DNA of 36,880 nucleotides from Modestobacter marinus (lineage in GTDB: Bacteria > Actinomycetota > Actinomycetes > Mycobacteriales > Geodermatophilaceae): the NCBI RefSeq assembly GCF_019799945.1, contig NZ_JABGCH010000039.1, positions 1 through 36,880 on the forward strand. Direction: 5' to 3'. The notes under the pieces are model-generated. The model did not search any database. It worked only from the letters and a program-made list of their open reading frames with translations, and had not been told where the DNA came from. Below, one piece after another: positions 1 to 8,106 of this stretch; position 1 is the first letter of the stretch, and every line of letters starts with the position of its first letter. Made by a program: the position numbers and the translations under genes.

Positions 1-171
1 GACACCCCCGCCCGGACCTGGGAACCCAAACGGCTACGCCTGCGGCTGCTCAACATCGCCGGCCGCACCATCCGGACCGGCCGCCGCCACCTGCTGCGAT
101 TACCCCGCGGCTGGCCCTGGGCCGATCATCTGCTGCGCGGACAGCGTCGGCTCAACACCTTCGCGACCTGA
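1..171 (+). CDS. IS1380-family transposase, C-terminal end (cut by window edge)
   Basis: The frame is open from the first base and ends at TGA 169-171, giving the last 56 residues of a protein. The arginine-rich stretch with LRLRLLNIAGR, then a leucine/tryptophan segment LPRGWPWADHLL and a short tail, matches the C-terminus of IS1380-family DDE transposases, where a basic helix follows the last catalytic region. The catalytic residues lie outside the window, so activity cannot be judged. A candidate terminal repeat lies about 115 bases downstream, so the insertion sequence appears to end near position 306. Family assignment rests only on recognising this tail. Confidence 0.7.
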   Translation, partial: DTPARTWEPKRLRLRLLNIAGRTIRTGRRHLLRLPRGWPWADHLLRGQRRLNTFAT

Positions 172-285
172 CTCCCCGCACCATCCCGACGATCAGGAAC
201 CGGAAACCGCGGCAGACGCGGAGCTCGATCGCGCCCTGCTGTGATCAGCCACGCCGATCACTCCGCGCACACCCACCCGGTCAAG

Positions 286-306
286 ATCACGAAAGATCGA
301 GGCTAG
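286..306. repeat. Candidate right terminal inverted repeat of the IS1380-like element
   Basis: The sequence TCACGAAAGATCGAGGCTAG sits about 115 bases after the transposase stop. It resembles the imperfect terminal repeats of actinobacterial IS1380 elements, which have a GAAA core and end near GGCTAG. The left copy is outside the window, so the match and the flanking target duplication cannot be tested here. Confidence 0.3.
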
Positions 307-509
307 CTGTTCGCGCGAAGGCCACCAGGTCGATGACCCTGCCGCCCCGGCTGATTCCGCATGCGCGCCGGCGTTGTCGCTGCTGCCGGAGGACGGCCGA
401 CGCAACGGCCAGGCGGCGCTGGAGCTGCTGTGCTCCGGACTGGCGACGGCCGTAGGAGTCCGGCTGCTCGTCGCCCCGCAGCTCGATGTGCGGCGGCAGA
501 CTCACGGCC
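307..509. other. Stretch between IS end and next possible gene; no gene supported
   Basis: Short open frames exist on both strands, but none has a start with a ribosome-binding site or a recognisable domain. It may be the remains of whatever gene the insertion sequence landed in. Confidence 0.4.
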
Positions 510-977
510 ATGGGGCGGCGCAAGCGCGGGACCCACCCGTACGACTACACCCCCGGCGATGACAGGCGCTTCGCCGACAGCGGAGTGGGCGGCACGCTGC
601 GTGTGCTGCACGGACCCGGCCGCGGCATGGGCGTGTCTGAGGGCGTCTCCTGTGACGTCGAGGTCTTGGCCGCGGACGGCGGTCTGCTGGACGAGTGTCA
701 CGAGGGGAAGTTCGGCAAGGAGCACCGCCTGCACGGCACCGCGCCTGGGGACCGGATCACCGTCACCGTGCGGGGCGGGTTCGGAGACGAGCGGCTGACC
801 GCGTCGCGGACGGTGCGGCTGACCGGCGACCTCGCTGACGTCGTCCGATTCGGGGTCGGCCCGGCCTGGCACTTGGTGGAGACCATCGACACCGGAGAAA
901 AGGACCCCTGGCCGCATTCACCTACCGCCGCCTCCTGGGGTGCGGGCGTGAGGCTGCGCGGGGCCGAGCCGGCGTGA
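510..977 (+). CDS. Hypothetical protein, about 155 residues, possibly beta-rich
   Basis: I do not recognise this protein. The frame opens at ATG 486, but a second ATG at 510 begins a more natural basic N-terminus (MGRRKRGTHPYDYTPGDD). Neither start has a clear Shine-Dalgarno sequence. The middle alternates charged and hydrophobic residues with many glycines (VSCDVEVLAADG, GDRITVTVRGGFGDERL), which suggests a small beta-sandwich. There is no signal peptide, membrane segment or catalytic motif. It lies just after an IS end and may be a truncated or non-coding frame. The two other frames here are also open because of the high GC, so the call is weak. Confidence 0.35.
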   Translation: MGRRKRGTHPYDYTPGDDRRFADSGVGGTLRVLHGPGRGMGVSEGVSCDVEVLAADGGLLDECHEGKFGKEHRLHGTAPGDRITVTVRGGFGDERLTASRTVRLTGDLADVVRFGVGPAWHLVETIDTGEKDPWPHSPTAASWGAGVRLRGAEPA

Positions 978-1029
978 TGGTCCTCATCGTCGGCACGAGC
1001 GCCTGGTCTGGCGCTCGCCCCGGTGTGTG

Positions 1030-2316
1030 CTACCGACGGCGGCGCTGTCGCGTGTGCCGGTCGTAGAGCTCCAGCAGGTCGTTGGTGGCGGAGACGTCGA
1101 AGGCCTCCGGGTCGAAGGGGCCGCTGATCCACTCGGTCAGCTCGGCGTGCTCGGGATCACCCGGATCGGCCAGCGCCTGGAGCAGACGTTGGTAGCCGGG
1201 GGCACCGCCGCAGTCCTCCGGTGGGCAGGCTCCGGCCCCGTCCAGGCAGTGCGGCGTGTCGGGCGCCGACGTCCTTTCGCCGACCCGGAGCCGGTGCTCC
1301 CAGCCGTCACCGAAGTCGTAGTCGTAGCTGAACTCGACGGACCTGTTCGCGACGTCGCCGACCGTGGTCGCCTCTTCGTCGCCCAGCTGGCCGGGGAAGT
1401 CCTCCGCGTCGCCGTACTGCACCCCCTGCACGCGGAAGAGGTGCAGGTGGGCGTCCTGCCAGCCCATCACGGTCTGCAGCACCGCGTGCAACTCCCGGAG
1501 GGACATCGACTCGGGGACGACGAGCCGCCGCCACACCGGTGGCTGGACGTCGAGGAGCGTGACCGTGAGCTCACGCGCGGACGCCTCGACCACCCCGTCG
1601 GACTTCGGGAGGTCGAGCGGCTCGTCCCCGATGAGCACGGCTCGAGACAGCGCCGGCGCGTTCGGATGGGCCCGTCGCCTCGCGCGGGAGGTGATCAACC
1701 CGAGTCGTTCGAACACCATCCGGGTGGGGCGGACGAGGGCGTGCACATCGGCGGAGTGCACGGGCCGCCGCGATGCTCGGTCGACCCAGCCCAGGGCCGC
1801 GAGACCGCGCACGACCGGTTGGACCAGCTCGGACCGCCCGGCCGCGACAGCCAGCAACCAGAGGAGGCCGGCCTGCCGCTCGGCGTCACTGCTGCCCAGG
1901 GGCAGCCGCCGGGCGATGTGGGCCCACAGCGCGGTGGGGTCCTCGGCGTACCGGCGCCCGGCCGAGGTCGGCAGCAGGCGACCGCGGTAGACCCGGACCA
2001 GGCCCAGCTGCCGCGCGGTGTCCCGCAGATCGCGCACGGGACCGGTCAGGTCCTCTCGGTTGCCGGCGCCGATCCGGTCCGCATCCCAGCCGAACCGCTG
2101 CATGGTGTCGCGGACCAGCGCGGGCGGCAGGTAGCCGGCCGCGGTCAGCTTCACCCCGTCGCCGACACGGGCCACGAGCCAGCGGTAGGGCTCGACGACG
2201 TCCGGATCGGGCAGTGGTTCGACGCCGTCCGGGAGCGCCTCGTCGACGAGCCGCAGCAGCTCTGGCACCCGGGCCGCGCGGAGTCGCTCGACCATCTCGG
2301 CGACGTCCGCTCGCAT
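1030..2316 (-). CDS. Plasmid pRiA4b ORF-3-like domain protein
   Basis: This 428-residue protein carries a pRiA4b ORF-3 family domain in its C-terminal 180 residues (about 247-420). The signature stretches are ELTVTLLDVQPPVWRRLVVP, the LHAVLQTVMGWQDAHLHLF segment and FSYDYDFGDGWEHRL, followed by an acidic, cysteine-containing ending with GGAPGYQRLLQALADP. The family is common on plasmids and next to transposons (it resembles the IS1096 TnpR passenger protein), and its biochemical role is unknown. The N-terminal 240 residues look helical with winged-helix-like repeats (LVDEALPDG, LVRPTRMVFERLGLI), typical of the longer actinobacterial versions. It is transcribed divergently from the antitoxin gene at 2412, with a 95-base gap between starts that must hold both promoters. 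Confidence 0.85.
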   Translation of the reverse strand: MRADVAEMVERLRAARVPELLRLVDEALPDGVEPLPDPDVVEPYRWLVARVGDGVKLTAAGYLPPALVRDTMQRFGWDADRIGAGNREDLTGPVRDLRDTARQLGLVRVYRGRLLPTSAGRRYAEDPTALWAHIARRLPLGSSDAERQAGLLWLLAVAAGRSELVQPVVRGLAALGWVDRASRRPVHSADVHALVRPTRMVFERLGLITSRARRRAHPNAPALSRAVLIGDEPLDLPKSDGVVEASARELTVTLLDVQPPVWRRLVVPESMSLRELHAVLQTVMGWQDAHLHLFRVQGVQYGDAEDFPGQLGDEEATTVGDVANRSVEFSYDYDFGDGWEHRLRVGERTSAPDTPHCLDGAGACPPEDCGGAPGYQRLLQALADPGDPEHAELTEWISGPFDPEAFDVSATNDLLELYDRHTRQRRRR

Positions 2317-2411
2317 GCGGCCATCCTGGCAAGCGCGGCTCGTCGGTGGTGCGTCTGCGTAGCTGTGCCAGGCGCAGCGTCAGAGCTATCACCGCTGAGA
2401 CCATGTGGGGC

Positions 2412-2615
2412 ATGGCAATAACCGTGCGGCTCGACGACCAGGAGACCGAAGCCCTGCGCCGCCGGGCCGAACTCGAGGGCCAGTCCATGCAGGAGATCGC
2501 CCGGCAGGCAGTTCGGGACTACATCGAGCGCACCAGCAAGCGCGAGCTGCTCGATCGCGTCCTGGACGAGGAACTGCCTCGCTACGCCGACGCGGTAGAG
2601 CGACTTGGGCAGTGA
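2412..2615 (+). CDS. Ribbon-helix-helix antitoxin, probably of a Doc-type toxin
   Basis: This 67-residue protein begins MAITVRLDDQETEALRRRAE, the usual beta strand followed by helix A of a ribbon-helix-helix DNA-binding fold. The second helix (MQEIARQAVRDYIER) follows. The tail (LLDRVLDEELPRYADAVERL) is the toxin-binding arm seen in Phd-like partners of Doc toxins. The ATG at 2412 is chosen over the in-frame ATG at 2403 because the conserved strand begins here. Such antitoxins repress their own operon and neutralise the toxin. Here the following gene overlaps the stop (TGATG) but is frameshifted and truncated, so this is probably an orphan antitoxin. Confidence 0.8.
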   Translation: MAITVRLDDQETEALRRRAELEGQSMQEIARQAVRDYIERTSKRELLDRVLDEELPRYADAVERLGQ

Positions 2616-2715
2616 TGCATCTCGACGTCGACAACCCTCCTGCACATCGCGCGCCGGATTCTCGGGAGGTCCACTGCGCGACTCAGGTCTGCCGACGTCC
2701 GCACGTCGAGCCGAT
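2615..2715 (+). pseudogene. Decayed Doc (Fic-fold) toxin, N-terminal remnant
   Basis: An ATG at 2615 overlaps the antitoxin stop and reads MHLDVDN, then loses sense. Skipping one C at 2636 restores LLHIARRILG, giving MHLDVDN-LLHIARRILG, which matches the usual Doc start (LDLDDLLHIARRVLG). About 20 bases later a third frame reads RDSGLPTSARRADRR, recalling the Doc segment VRDxGLLESALARP. The rest of the toxin, including the HxFxDGNKR active-site motif, is absent before the glucosidase terminator. At least two frame changes and a large 3' deletion make this a dead gene. The identity is inferred from position and these short matches. Confidence 0.6.
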
Positions 2716-2765
2716 CGCCGACCGCTTTGCCGTCGGGAACGGCAGCCTGGCCGTGAGGCCGGCTC

Positions 2766-2801
2766 CCCCGGTGGCCATGTTGGCCAACATGGCCACCGGG
2801 G
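2766..2801 (-). terminator. Perfect 36-base palindrome, probable terminator of the glucosidase gene
   Basis: Each 18-base arm pairs perfectly around the centre 2783/2784 (arm CCCCGGTGGCCATGTTGG). It begins six bases beyond the stop codon of the minus-strand glucosidase gene. There is no T-run, as is common for actinobacterial terminators. Because it is symmetrical it could also stop readthrough from the antitoxin side. Confidence 0.6.
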
Positions 2802-2806
2802 AGGCG

Positions 2807-5536
2807 TCAGGCGAAGGGGTCGGCGGGCAGCCGCGGGTTGAGCAGGTGCGCCACCAGCGCCGTCCAGCCGGTCTGGTGACTGGCGCCCAGCCCCTCGCCG
2901 GTGTCCCCGTCGAAGTACTCGCTGAACGTCGGGTGCGCCGACCACAGCGGTGAGTCGCTGGACTCGATCCGCTTCCCGTCCGCCGGGCGCTTGCCGTCCA
3001 CGGGCCGGAACAGCCCGGTGAGGCTGTCGTCGATCAGGTCCGCGGCCTCCACCAGCGTGCGGTGGTTGCCCGACCCGGTCGGGATCTCGATGGTGAACGA
3101 GTCGCCGTAGTGCCGGCCCAGCGTGCGCAGCTTGTCGGCGAGCAGCACGTTGACCGGGAACCAGATCGGCCCGCGCCAGTTGGAGTTGCCGCCGAACAGC
3201 TTGGTGCGCGACTCCCCCGGCTCGTACTCGATCGAGACGTCCCGCCCGCCGACGTTGGCGAACACCTGCCCGGTCGACTTCGACAGCGACCGGATGCCGT
3301 AGGGCGAGAGAAACTCCTCGGTGTCGAACATCCGCTGCAGGATCTTCCGCAGCCGTTCCTTGCCGACCAGCGACAGCAGCATCTTGCGGCCCTGGGGCGT
3401 CGACCGGCTCCGCAGCGGGCCCATCAGCTCCGGCCGCCGCTTCTGCAGCCAGCGCACCCGGTCGGCGACGTCCGGCAGCTGGCTGACCCACCCGGGGATC
3501 TCGGTGGACCCCAGGATCGGCAGCAACCCGACCATCGAGCGGACCCGCAGCGGCTCCGACGTCCCGTCCGGTGCGACCAGGACGTCGTAGAAGAAGCCGT
3601 CGTCCTCCTGCCACAGCTTCACCTCGTGCGACCCGAAGGCGTTCATCGCCTGCGAGATCGCGAGGAAGTGCTCGAAGAACTTGGTCGCGGTGCCGTCCCA
3701 CGCCTGGTCGAACCGGGACAGCTCGAGCGCGATCTTCAGCATCTGCTGGCAGTAGAACGCCATCCAGCTGGTCGCGTCGGACTGCTCCAGCCGGTAGCCC
3801 GGGGGTAGCGGCGCGGAGCGGTCGAACAGCGCGATGTTGTCCATCCCGAGGAAGCCGCCCTCGAAGACGTTCGACCCGTCGGCGTCCTTGCGGTTGACCC
3901 ACCAGGAGAAGTTCATCAGCAGCTTGGTGAACACCCGGATGAGGAACTGCTGGTCGCGGTAGCCGTCGAGCCGGTACACGTGCCAGGCCGCCCAGGCGTG
4001 CACCGGCGGGTTGACGTCGCCGAACGCCCACTCGTACGCCGGCAGCTGGCCGTTGGGGTGCATCGCCCACTCGCGGCACATGAGCACGAGCTGTTCCTTG
4101 GCGAACGCGGGGTCGACGTGCGCCAGCGGGATGGTGTGGAAGGCGGTGTCCCACGCGGCGAACCACGGGTACTCCCACTCGTCGGGCATGGAGATGACGT
4201 CGGCGAGCGCCAGGTGGCGCCAGTGGGTGTTGCGCTGCCCCTTCCTGCGCCGGCCCTCGGGCGCGGGGACGTCGGGGTCGCCGTCGAGCCACTGGGCGAC
4301 GTCGAAGCGGTAGAGCTGCTTGGTCCACAGCAGCCCGGCGTAGGCGCGGCGGGCGACGTGCCGGTCCTCGTCGTCCAGGCTCGGGTGGATCACGCCGGCG
4401 TAGAACTCGTCGGCCTCGATCTTGCGCTGGTCGAAGACCTGGTCGAACTGATCGCCGAAGGTCTGCTCGTCCGGGTCCTGCTGGCGTAGCCGGAGCTTGA
4501 CGCTGACGGTCTCCCCCGGCGCGACGGCGTCCCACTGGTACCAAAAGGCGGCCTTGGTGCCGGAGCCGCCGGGGTTGACGGCGGCGAGGTCGCCCTGGAC
4601 GACGCGGCGGTTGACGCCGTCCTTCGTGTACCTGCTGGCGTTGCGTCGCTTGGCACCGAAGAGGTCGACGGCGTCGGTCTCGTTGTCGCAGCAGAGGACC
4701 TCCGGCGCGCCCTCCGCGGCGAGGACGTAGCGGCCGAGAAAACCGTGCTCCGCCTCGACCGCCTCCAGGCCGTTGACGGTGAGAGTGGGCGCGAGGAGCT
4801 GGGTGAGCATGCCCTGGCGCTTGTCGCCGCCCCAGGACCAGGTGTTGCGGAACCAGACCTGCGGCAGCAGGTGCAGCGGCGCGGGGTCGGGGCCGTGGTT
4901 GGTGGCGGTGACGACGATGCAGACGTCGTCCGGGGCGTTCTTGGCGTAGGTGACCTGGACGTCGAAGAACCGGTCCTCGTCCAGGACGCCGGTGTCGGCG
5001 AGCTCGTACTCGCGCTCGTCACGGCTGCGCCGGGCGTTCTCCTCGCGCAGTTCCTGGTACGGGAACTCCGCCTGCGGATAGCGGTAGAGCCACTGCATCC
5101 AGGAGTGGGTGGGCGTGCCGTCGAGGTGCCACCAGTACTCCTTGGCGTCCTCGCCGTGGTTGCCCTCCTCGTTGGTCAGCCCGAAGAGGCGCTCCTTGAG
5201 GATCGGGTCCTTGCCGTTCCACATGGCGACGGAGATGTTGAGGAAGCCGTAGCGGTCGCAGATGCCGCCCAGGCCGTCCTCACCCCAGCGGTAGGCACGG
5301 CGGTGGGCGTGGTCGAACGGGAAGGAGCCCCAGGCGTCGCCGTCGGCGGAGTAGTCCTCGCGGACGGTCCCCCACTGCCGGCCGGCCAGGTAGGGCCCCC
5401 ACAGCCGCCAGGGGGCGGACATGTCGGACGACTCGGCCAGGCGCGCGTGCTCGGCGCTGCGAGGGGCTTCCGCCTCGTTCGGGATGGGCTGTCCGTCGAG
5501 CGGAACGTCAGATGCTGCGGCAGACACGACCTCCAC
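2807..5536 (-). CDS. GH63-like (MGH1-type) glucosidase
   Basis: This 909-residue cytoplasmic protein has no signal peptide. It matches the long glucosidase family related to glycoside hydrolase family 63 and mannosylglycerate hydrolases. After a variable 38-residue start it reads [20 protein letters not shown] and [18 protein letters not shown], the conserved opening. The (alpha/alpha)6 barrel region shows [17 protein letters not shown] near residue 460, with the WD pair expected to carry the general acid, then [16 protein letters not shown]. Near the C-terminus are [11 protein letters not shown] and the ending [21 protein letters not shown]. It probably hydrolyses an alpha-glucoside or a compatible-solute glycoside; the substrate cannot be read from sequence. 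The GTG start at 5536 is used, but ATG 39 codons later, just before the conserved block, is possible. It is divergent from the PIG-L gene. Confidence 0.85.
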   Translation of the reverse strand: MEVVSAAASDVPLDGQPIPNEAEAPRSAEHARLAESSDMSAPWRLWGPYLAGRQWGTVREDYSADGDAWGSFPFDHAHRRAYRWGEDGLGGICDRYGFLNISVAMWNGKDPILKERLFGLTNEEGNHGEDAKEYWWHLDGTPTHSWMQWLYRYPQAEFPYQELREENARRSRDEREYELADTGVLDEDRFFDVQVTYAKNAPDDVCIVVTATNHGPDPAPLHLLPQVWFRNTWSWGGDKRQGMLTQLLAPTLTVNGLEAVEAEHGFLGRYVLAAEGAPEVLCCDNETDAVDLFGAKRRNASRYTKDGVNRRVVQGDLAAVNPGGSGTKAAFWYQWDAVAPGETVSVKLRLRQQDPDEQTFGDQFDQVFDQRKIEADEFYAGVIHPSLDDEDRHVARRAYAGLLWTKQLYRFDVAQWLDGDPDVPAPEGRRRKGQRNTHWRHLALADVISMPDEWEYPWFAAWDTAFHTIPLAHVDPAFAKEQLVLMCREWAMHPNGQLPAYEWAFGDVNPPVHAWAAWHVYRLDGYRDQQFLIRVFTKLLMNFSWWVNRKDADGSNVFEGGFLGMDNIALFDRSAPLPPGYRLEQSDATSWMAFYCQQMLKIALELSRFDQAWDGTATKFFEHFLAISQAMNAFGSHEVKLWQEDDGFFYDVLVAPDGTSEPLRVRSMVGLLPILGSTEIPGWVSQLPDVADRVRWLQKRRPELMGPLRSRSTPQGRKMLLSLVGKERLRKILQRMFDTEEFLSPYGIRSLSKSTGQVFANVGGRDVSIEYEPGESRTKLFGGNSNWRGPIWFPVNVLLADKLRTLGRHYGDSFTIEIPTGSGNHRTLVEAADLIDDSLTGLFRPVDGKRPADGKRIESSDSPLWSAHPTFSEYFDGDTGEGLGASHQTGWTALVAHLLNPRLPADPFA

Positions 5537-5648
5537 AGTGCCACGGCGCCGTTGCAGTCCCGTGTCACGCGGGGACAGGCGTGACCAGAGTGACCGACTG
5601 GTCTCACTGGCGGGTGTCTACTCGCTGCACCCAATGAGGAGCATGCGC

Positions 5649-5655
5649 AGGAGGT
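5649..5655 (+). promoter_or_regulatory. Strong ribosome-binding site that fixes the GTG start of the PIG-L gene
   Basis: AGGAGGT lies four bases before GTG 5660. It supports that start over any downstream codon, because the zinc motif begins only nine residues in. Confidence 0.75.
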
Positions 5656-5659
5656 CCCG

Positions 5660-6400
5660 GTGCCCCGTCTCCAGGTCGTCGTCGCCCATCCGGACGACGA
5701 GACGTTCGGCTGCGGCTCGATGCTGCTGCACGCCGCCGGCGCCGGCGCCGAGACCGCTGTCGTCTGCGCGACCCGGGGCGAGGAGGGCGGCGACGTCGAC
5801 GGTCTCGGGGCTGTGCGCGAGCGGGAGCTGCGCGAGGCCGCCGGGTTGCTCAGGGTCTCGCGCGTCGACCTGCTGGACTTCGCGGACTCCGGCATGAGCG
5901 GTGAGGCGCCAGCCGGCAGCCTGGTGTCCGCGCCGTTCGAGGACGTCGTGGCCGCGGTCGCTGGGGCCGTCGCCGCGTTCCGGCCGGACGTGCTAGTCAC
6001 GCTGGACGCGAGTGACAGCCATCGGGACCACGTGCGGATCCGGGACGCGGCACTGGCCGCGGCGGAGACCGTCGGAGTCCCGCGCGTCTACCTCTCCTGC
6101 ATTCTGCGGTCACTGATGCGGCGCTGGGTCGACCACGTCAAGGTCGCCCGGCCGGACATGGAGCACCTGAACGCGGACGTCGCGGGGTTGGGCACCCCAG
6201 ACGAGGAGATCACCACCGTCATCGACGTGGCCGCCCATCTACCGGTGCGCGAGAAGGCGATCGCCCTGCACGCGTCGCAGACGTCGCCGTTCGAGGGGTT
6301 GCCCGAGGAGCTGCGCCGGGCCTTCCTCGCGACCGACCACCTCCGCCGCGTCGTCCCGCCCTGGCCCGGCGGCGCACCCGAGACCCGCCTGCTCGACTGA
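5660..6400 (+). CDS. PIG-L family zinc-dependent deacetylase
   Basis: This 246-residue protein starts at GTG 5660 behind a clear ribosome-binding site. The AHPDDE motif (residues 9-14) supplies the His and Asp zinc ligands plus the catalytic Asp, and SHRDH (120-124) supplies the second zinc His. The strand-helix pattern VVVAHPDDETFGCGSMLLHA followed by ETAVVCATRGEEGG is the usual PIG-L Rossmann-like start. Family members remove N-acetyl groups from GlcNAc-type substrates, including MshB and Mca in mycothiol metabolism. This one lacks the usual GHPDH form of the second motif, so I assign only the family. It stands alone, divergent from the glucosidase gene. Confidence 0.9.
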   Translation: MPRLQVVVAHPDDETFGCGSMLLHAAGAGAETAVVCATRGEEGGDVDGLGAVRERELREAAGLLRVSRVDLLDFADSGMSGEAPAGSLVSAPFEDVVAAVAGAVAAFRPDVLVTLDASDSHRDHVRIRDAALAAAETVGVPRVYLSCILRSLMRRWVDHVKVARPDMEHLNADVAGLGTPDEEITTVIDVAAHLPVREKAIALHASQTSPFEGLPEELRRAFLATDHLRRVVPPWPGGAPETRLLD

Positions 6401-6506
6401 CCGCGAGGGCGGCGAGCCATACGCCTCCTCTGCGCCGACCGGGTGCGGAATGGAGCAGCCGACCGACAGAACTGGCGGCGCCTTGCGCCTGAGATGAGCG
6501 CGCTGG

Positions 6507-6719
6507 CTACCCGCGGGCGTTCTTGTCGTCCCGCTCGATCTCATCGAGGACTTCGATCATGTCGATGACATCGGCGTATTCAGTCAACTCGCGCGTAGCG
6601 GGCAACGCGTCATCCGCGGGGAGGCCGTAGCGCTCCCGAAGGAGACGTTCGCGGTAGACACGCTCGGCGTCGGCGAGATGTCCACGACGTCGGCGATGTT
6701 GACGCCGCGGCGTCGCTCG
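6507..6719 (-). pseudogene. Small ORF after the EcsC gene, possibly frameshifted
   Basis: The C-terminal 60 codons look coding: HLADAERVYRERLLRERYG, then LPADDALPATRELTEYADV, ending IDMIEVLDEIERDDKNARG. No ATG or GTG exists in that frame after the upstream stop. The piece just upstream that looks protein-like (IERRRGVNIADVV) is in another frame. A single-base shift around 6680 would join the two into a helical, charged protein of about 70 residues starting at the EcsC gene end. It could be a real coupled gene with an indel, or chance. Confidence 0.35.
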
Positions 6720-6720
6720 A

Positions 6721-7725
6721 TCAGCTCTCGTCCGAAGCGTCGTCCGGTCCCGGCGCCCCCGAGGCCAGTCCCGCCGGCAGCACCAGTCCGTACTTCTCGA
6801 CCAGGAACCGAGTCTCTGCATACCGGGTGGCCTGGCTGGCGATGTCCCGCAGAAGATGCGCGTTGGCCCCGGCACCAGCAGCCACCGCTACAACGGGGAC
6901 GGCTTTGACAACCTGCTTGACCGGAATGTGTTGTTTGCCCGCGGCCTCCTTCATCAGCTTCTCGAGCGCGGCCATGAGCTTGTGGTTGTCGCGGAGCTGC
7001 TGGCTCCAGTTCTTCCTGCCCAGGCCATCGCGAAAGGCAAGTGCGGACTTGTGCACTGCCTCTGCCTTGGCTGCTTGCTGCGTGAAGGTCCGCCGCACCA
7101 TCCGATCGATCATGTGACGCTCAGCCTCAGCGGAGGCGTCGAATCCGTAGGCGTAGGCGATCCGCGTCGCGATCGCGGTGCTCAACACGTGCACGACAAC
7201 CATGTCCGCCGTGATGGCCAGGGCGCCTCCCGCCACCGGCACCATCGCCAACACGCCCAGGGCAGCGCCTTCCGCCGCTCCCACGGCACCCCAGTGCAGC
7301 GGCATTCGGCGCGTCAGTTCGTCGAGCTGCTCCAGGTCGTAGCCGCGTAGGTCCTCCAGGGAGGCAGCAGCTCTGCCCTGGTCTCGGTGGAATTTGAGCA
7401 CCTTTTCCTGATCGGTCAGCTCAGCTGCCCAGTCGGTAGCCAACTCCAAGAGGTGCACGGCTCCCTTGACTGCGGGCATCAGGGCTGCGTCCACCACGAC
7501 CGCACCGGCATCCTTCACCTTCTGAGGGATCACCTCGCCGACGCGACCTGTGGTGCGACCCGCAGCCGTCCGCGCCCGTGCGCCGGCCTGTCCGAGCGCC
7601 GCGCGCGCCTTGGGCGGGAGAATGGCCTTCCGCTCGGAGCGACGACCCCAATGGGCCTCGAGTTCTGCCCAACGTTGGTTCTCGTAGCGGGACATCACGG
7701 ACATCTGCTCGGACGTAGGCACCAC
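6721..7725 (-). CDS. EcsC family protein
   Basis: This 334-residue protein belongs to the EcsC family, named after the third gene of the Bacillus ecs ABC-transporter operon but of unknown biochemical role. The family core reads AVHLLELATDWAAELTDQEK, then DLEQLDELTRRMPLHWGAVG, a glycine/alanine-rich hydrophobic stretch (AAEGAALGVLAMVPVAGG) that could insert in or lie against the membrane, and RIAYAYGFDASAEAERHMI. A second hydrophobic run, VVKAVPVVAVAAGAGANAHL, lies near the C-terminus. The annotated start is GTG 7725; the ATG at residue 7 or 10 would also fit, and none has a clear ribosome-binding site. No transporter genes lie beside it. Confidence 0.85.
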   Translation of the reverse strand: MVPTSEQMSVMSRYENQRWAELEAHWGRRSERKAILPPKARAALGQAGARARTAAGRTTGRVGEVIPQKVKDAGAVVVDAALMPAVKGAVHLLELATDWAAELTDQEKVLKFHRDQGRAAASLEDLRGYDLEQLDELTRRMPLHWGAVGAAEGAALGVLAMVPVAGGALAITADMVVVHVLSTAIATRIAYAYGFDASAEAERHMIDRMVRRTFTQQAAKAEAVHKSALAFRDGLGRKNWSQQLRDNHKLMAALEKLMKEAAGKQHIPVKQVVKAVPVVAVAAGAGANAHLLRDIASQATRYAETRFLVEKYGLVLPAGLASGAPGPDDASDES

Positions 7726-8106
7726 GAGGCGAACCTAAGTCAGCGAACGGACGCTGCTGGCTCACCGCGCCGTCGACTGACCCAAGCGGGGGCTCGCCGG
7801 GCACACCCGTCACAGCAGTGGCGTTCGCGGGTCAGGCCCGCTGGCGTGCTTTACCACGCCGCCATCCAGGGGAGCCCCCTTCGCCGAGAGAGCGCCAGGT
7901 CGAAGCCGACGTCGTCGCCGTACTCGAGCGACCACTGGTGATGAGCTTTGGCTACTGCGGCAAGGATCCTGCGTCTCGACTAGATCGTCCCATTACCTAC
8001 TAATGCCACAGTTCGCCATTCGATCTTCACACAGCAGAAAGGAGGGCCTTGGGGACAGCGAACGCCCCGCAAAGGACGGAACAATCGGTCTCTGCGCAGA
8101 CAGGCG
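7726..8106. other. 381-base intergenic region with no gene seen
   Basis: The region lies between the start of the EcsC gene and the 3' end of the nuclease/helicase gene. It must hold the EcsC promoter. Around 7980-8045 it is less GC-rich (ATTACCTACTAATGCCACAG, then AAAGGAGGG). No open frame here has a recognisable protein, and I see no RNA gene or clear hairpin. Confidence 0.4.

Noticed and set aside
2151-4544. Very long open frame antisense-offset to the glucosidase and pRiA4b genes
   Set aside because: It is a shifted frame on the same strand as the glucosidase gene. Its translation is a low-complexity Arg/Ala/Pro/Gly sequence, the usual artefact of high-GC coding DNA, and the true frames there have clear domains.
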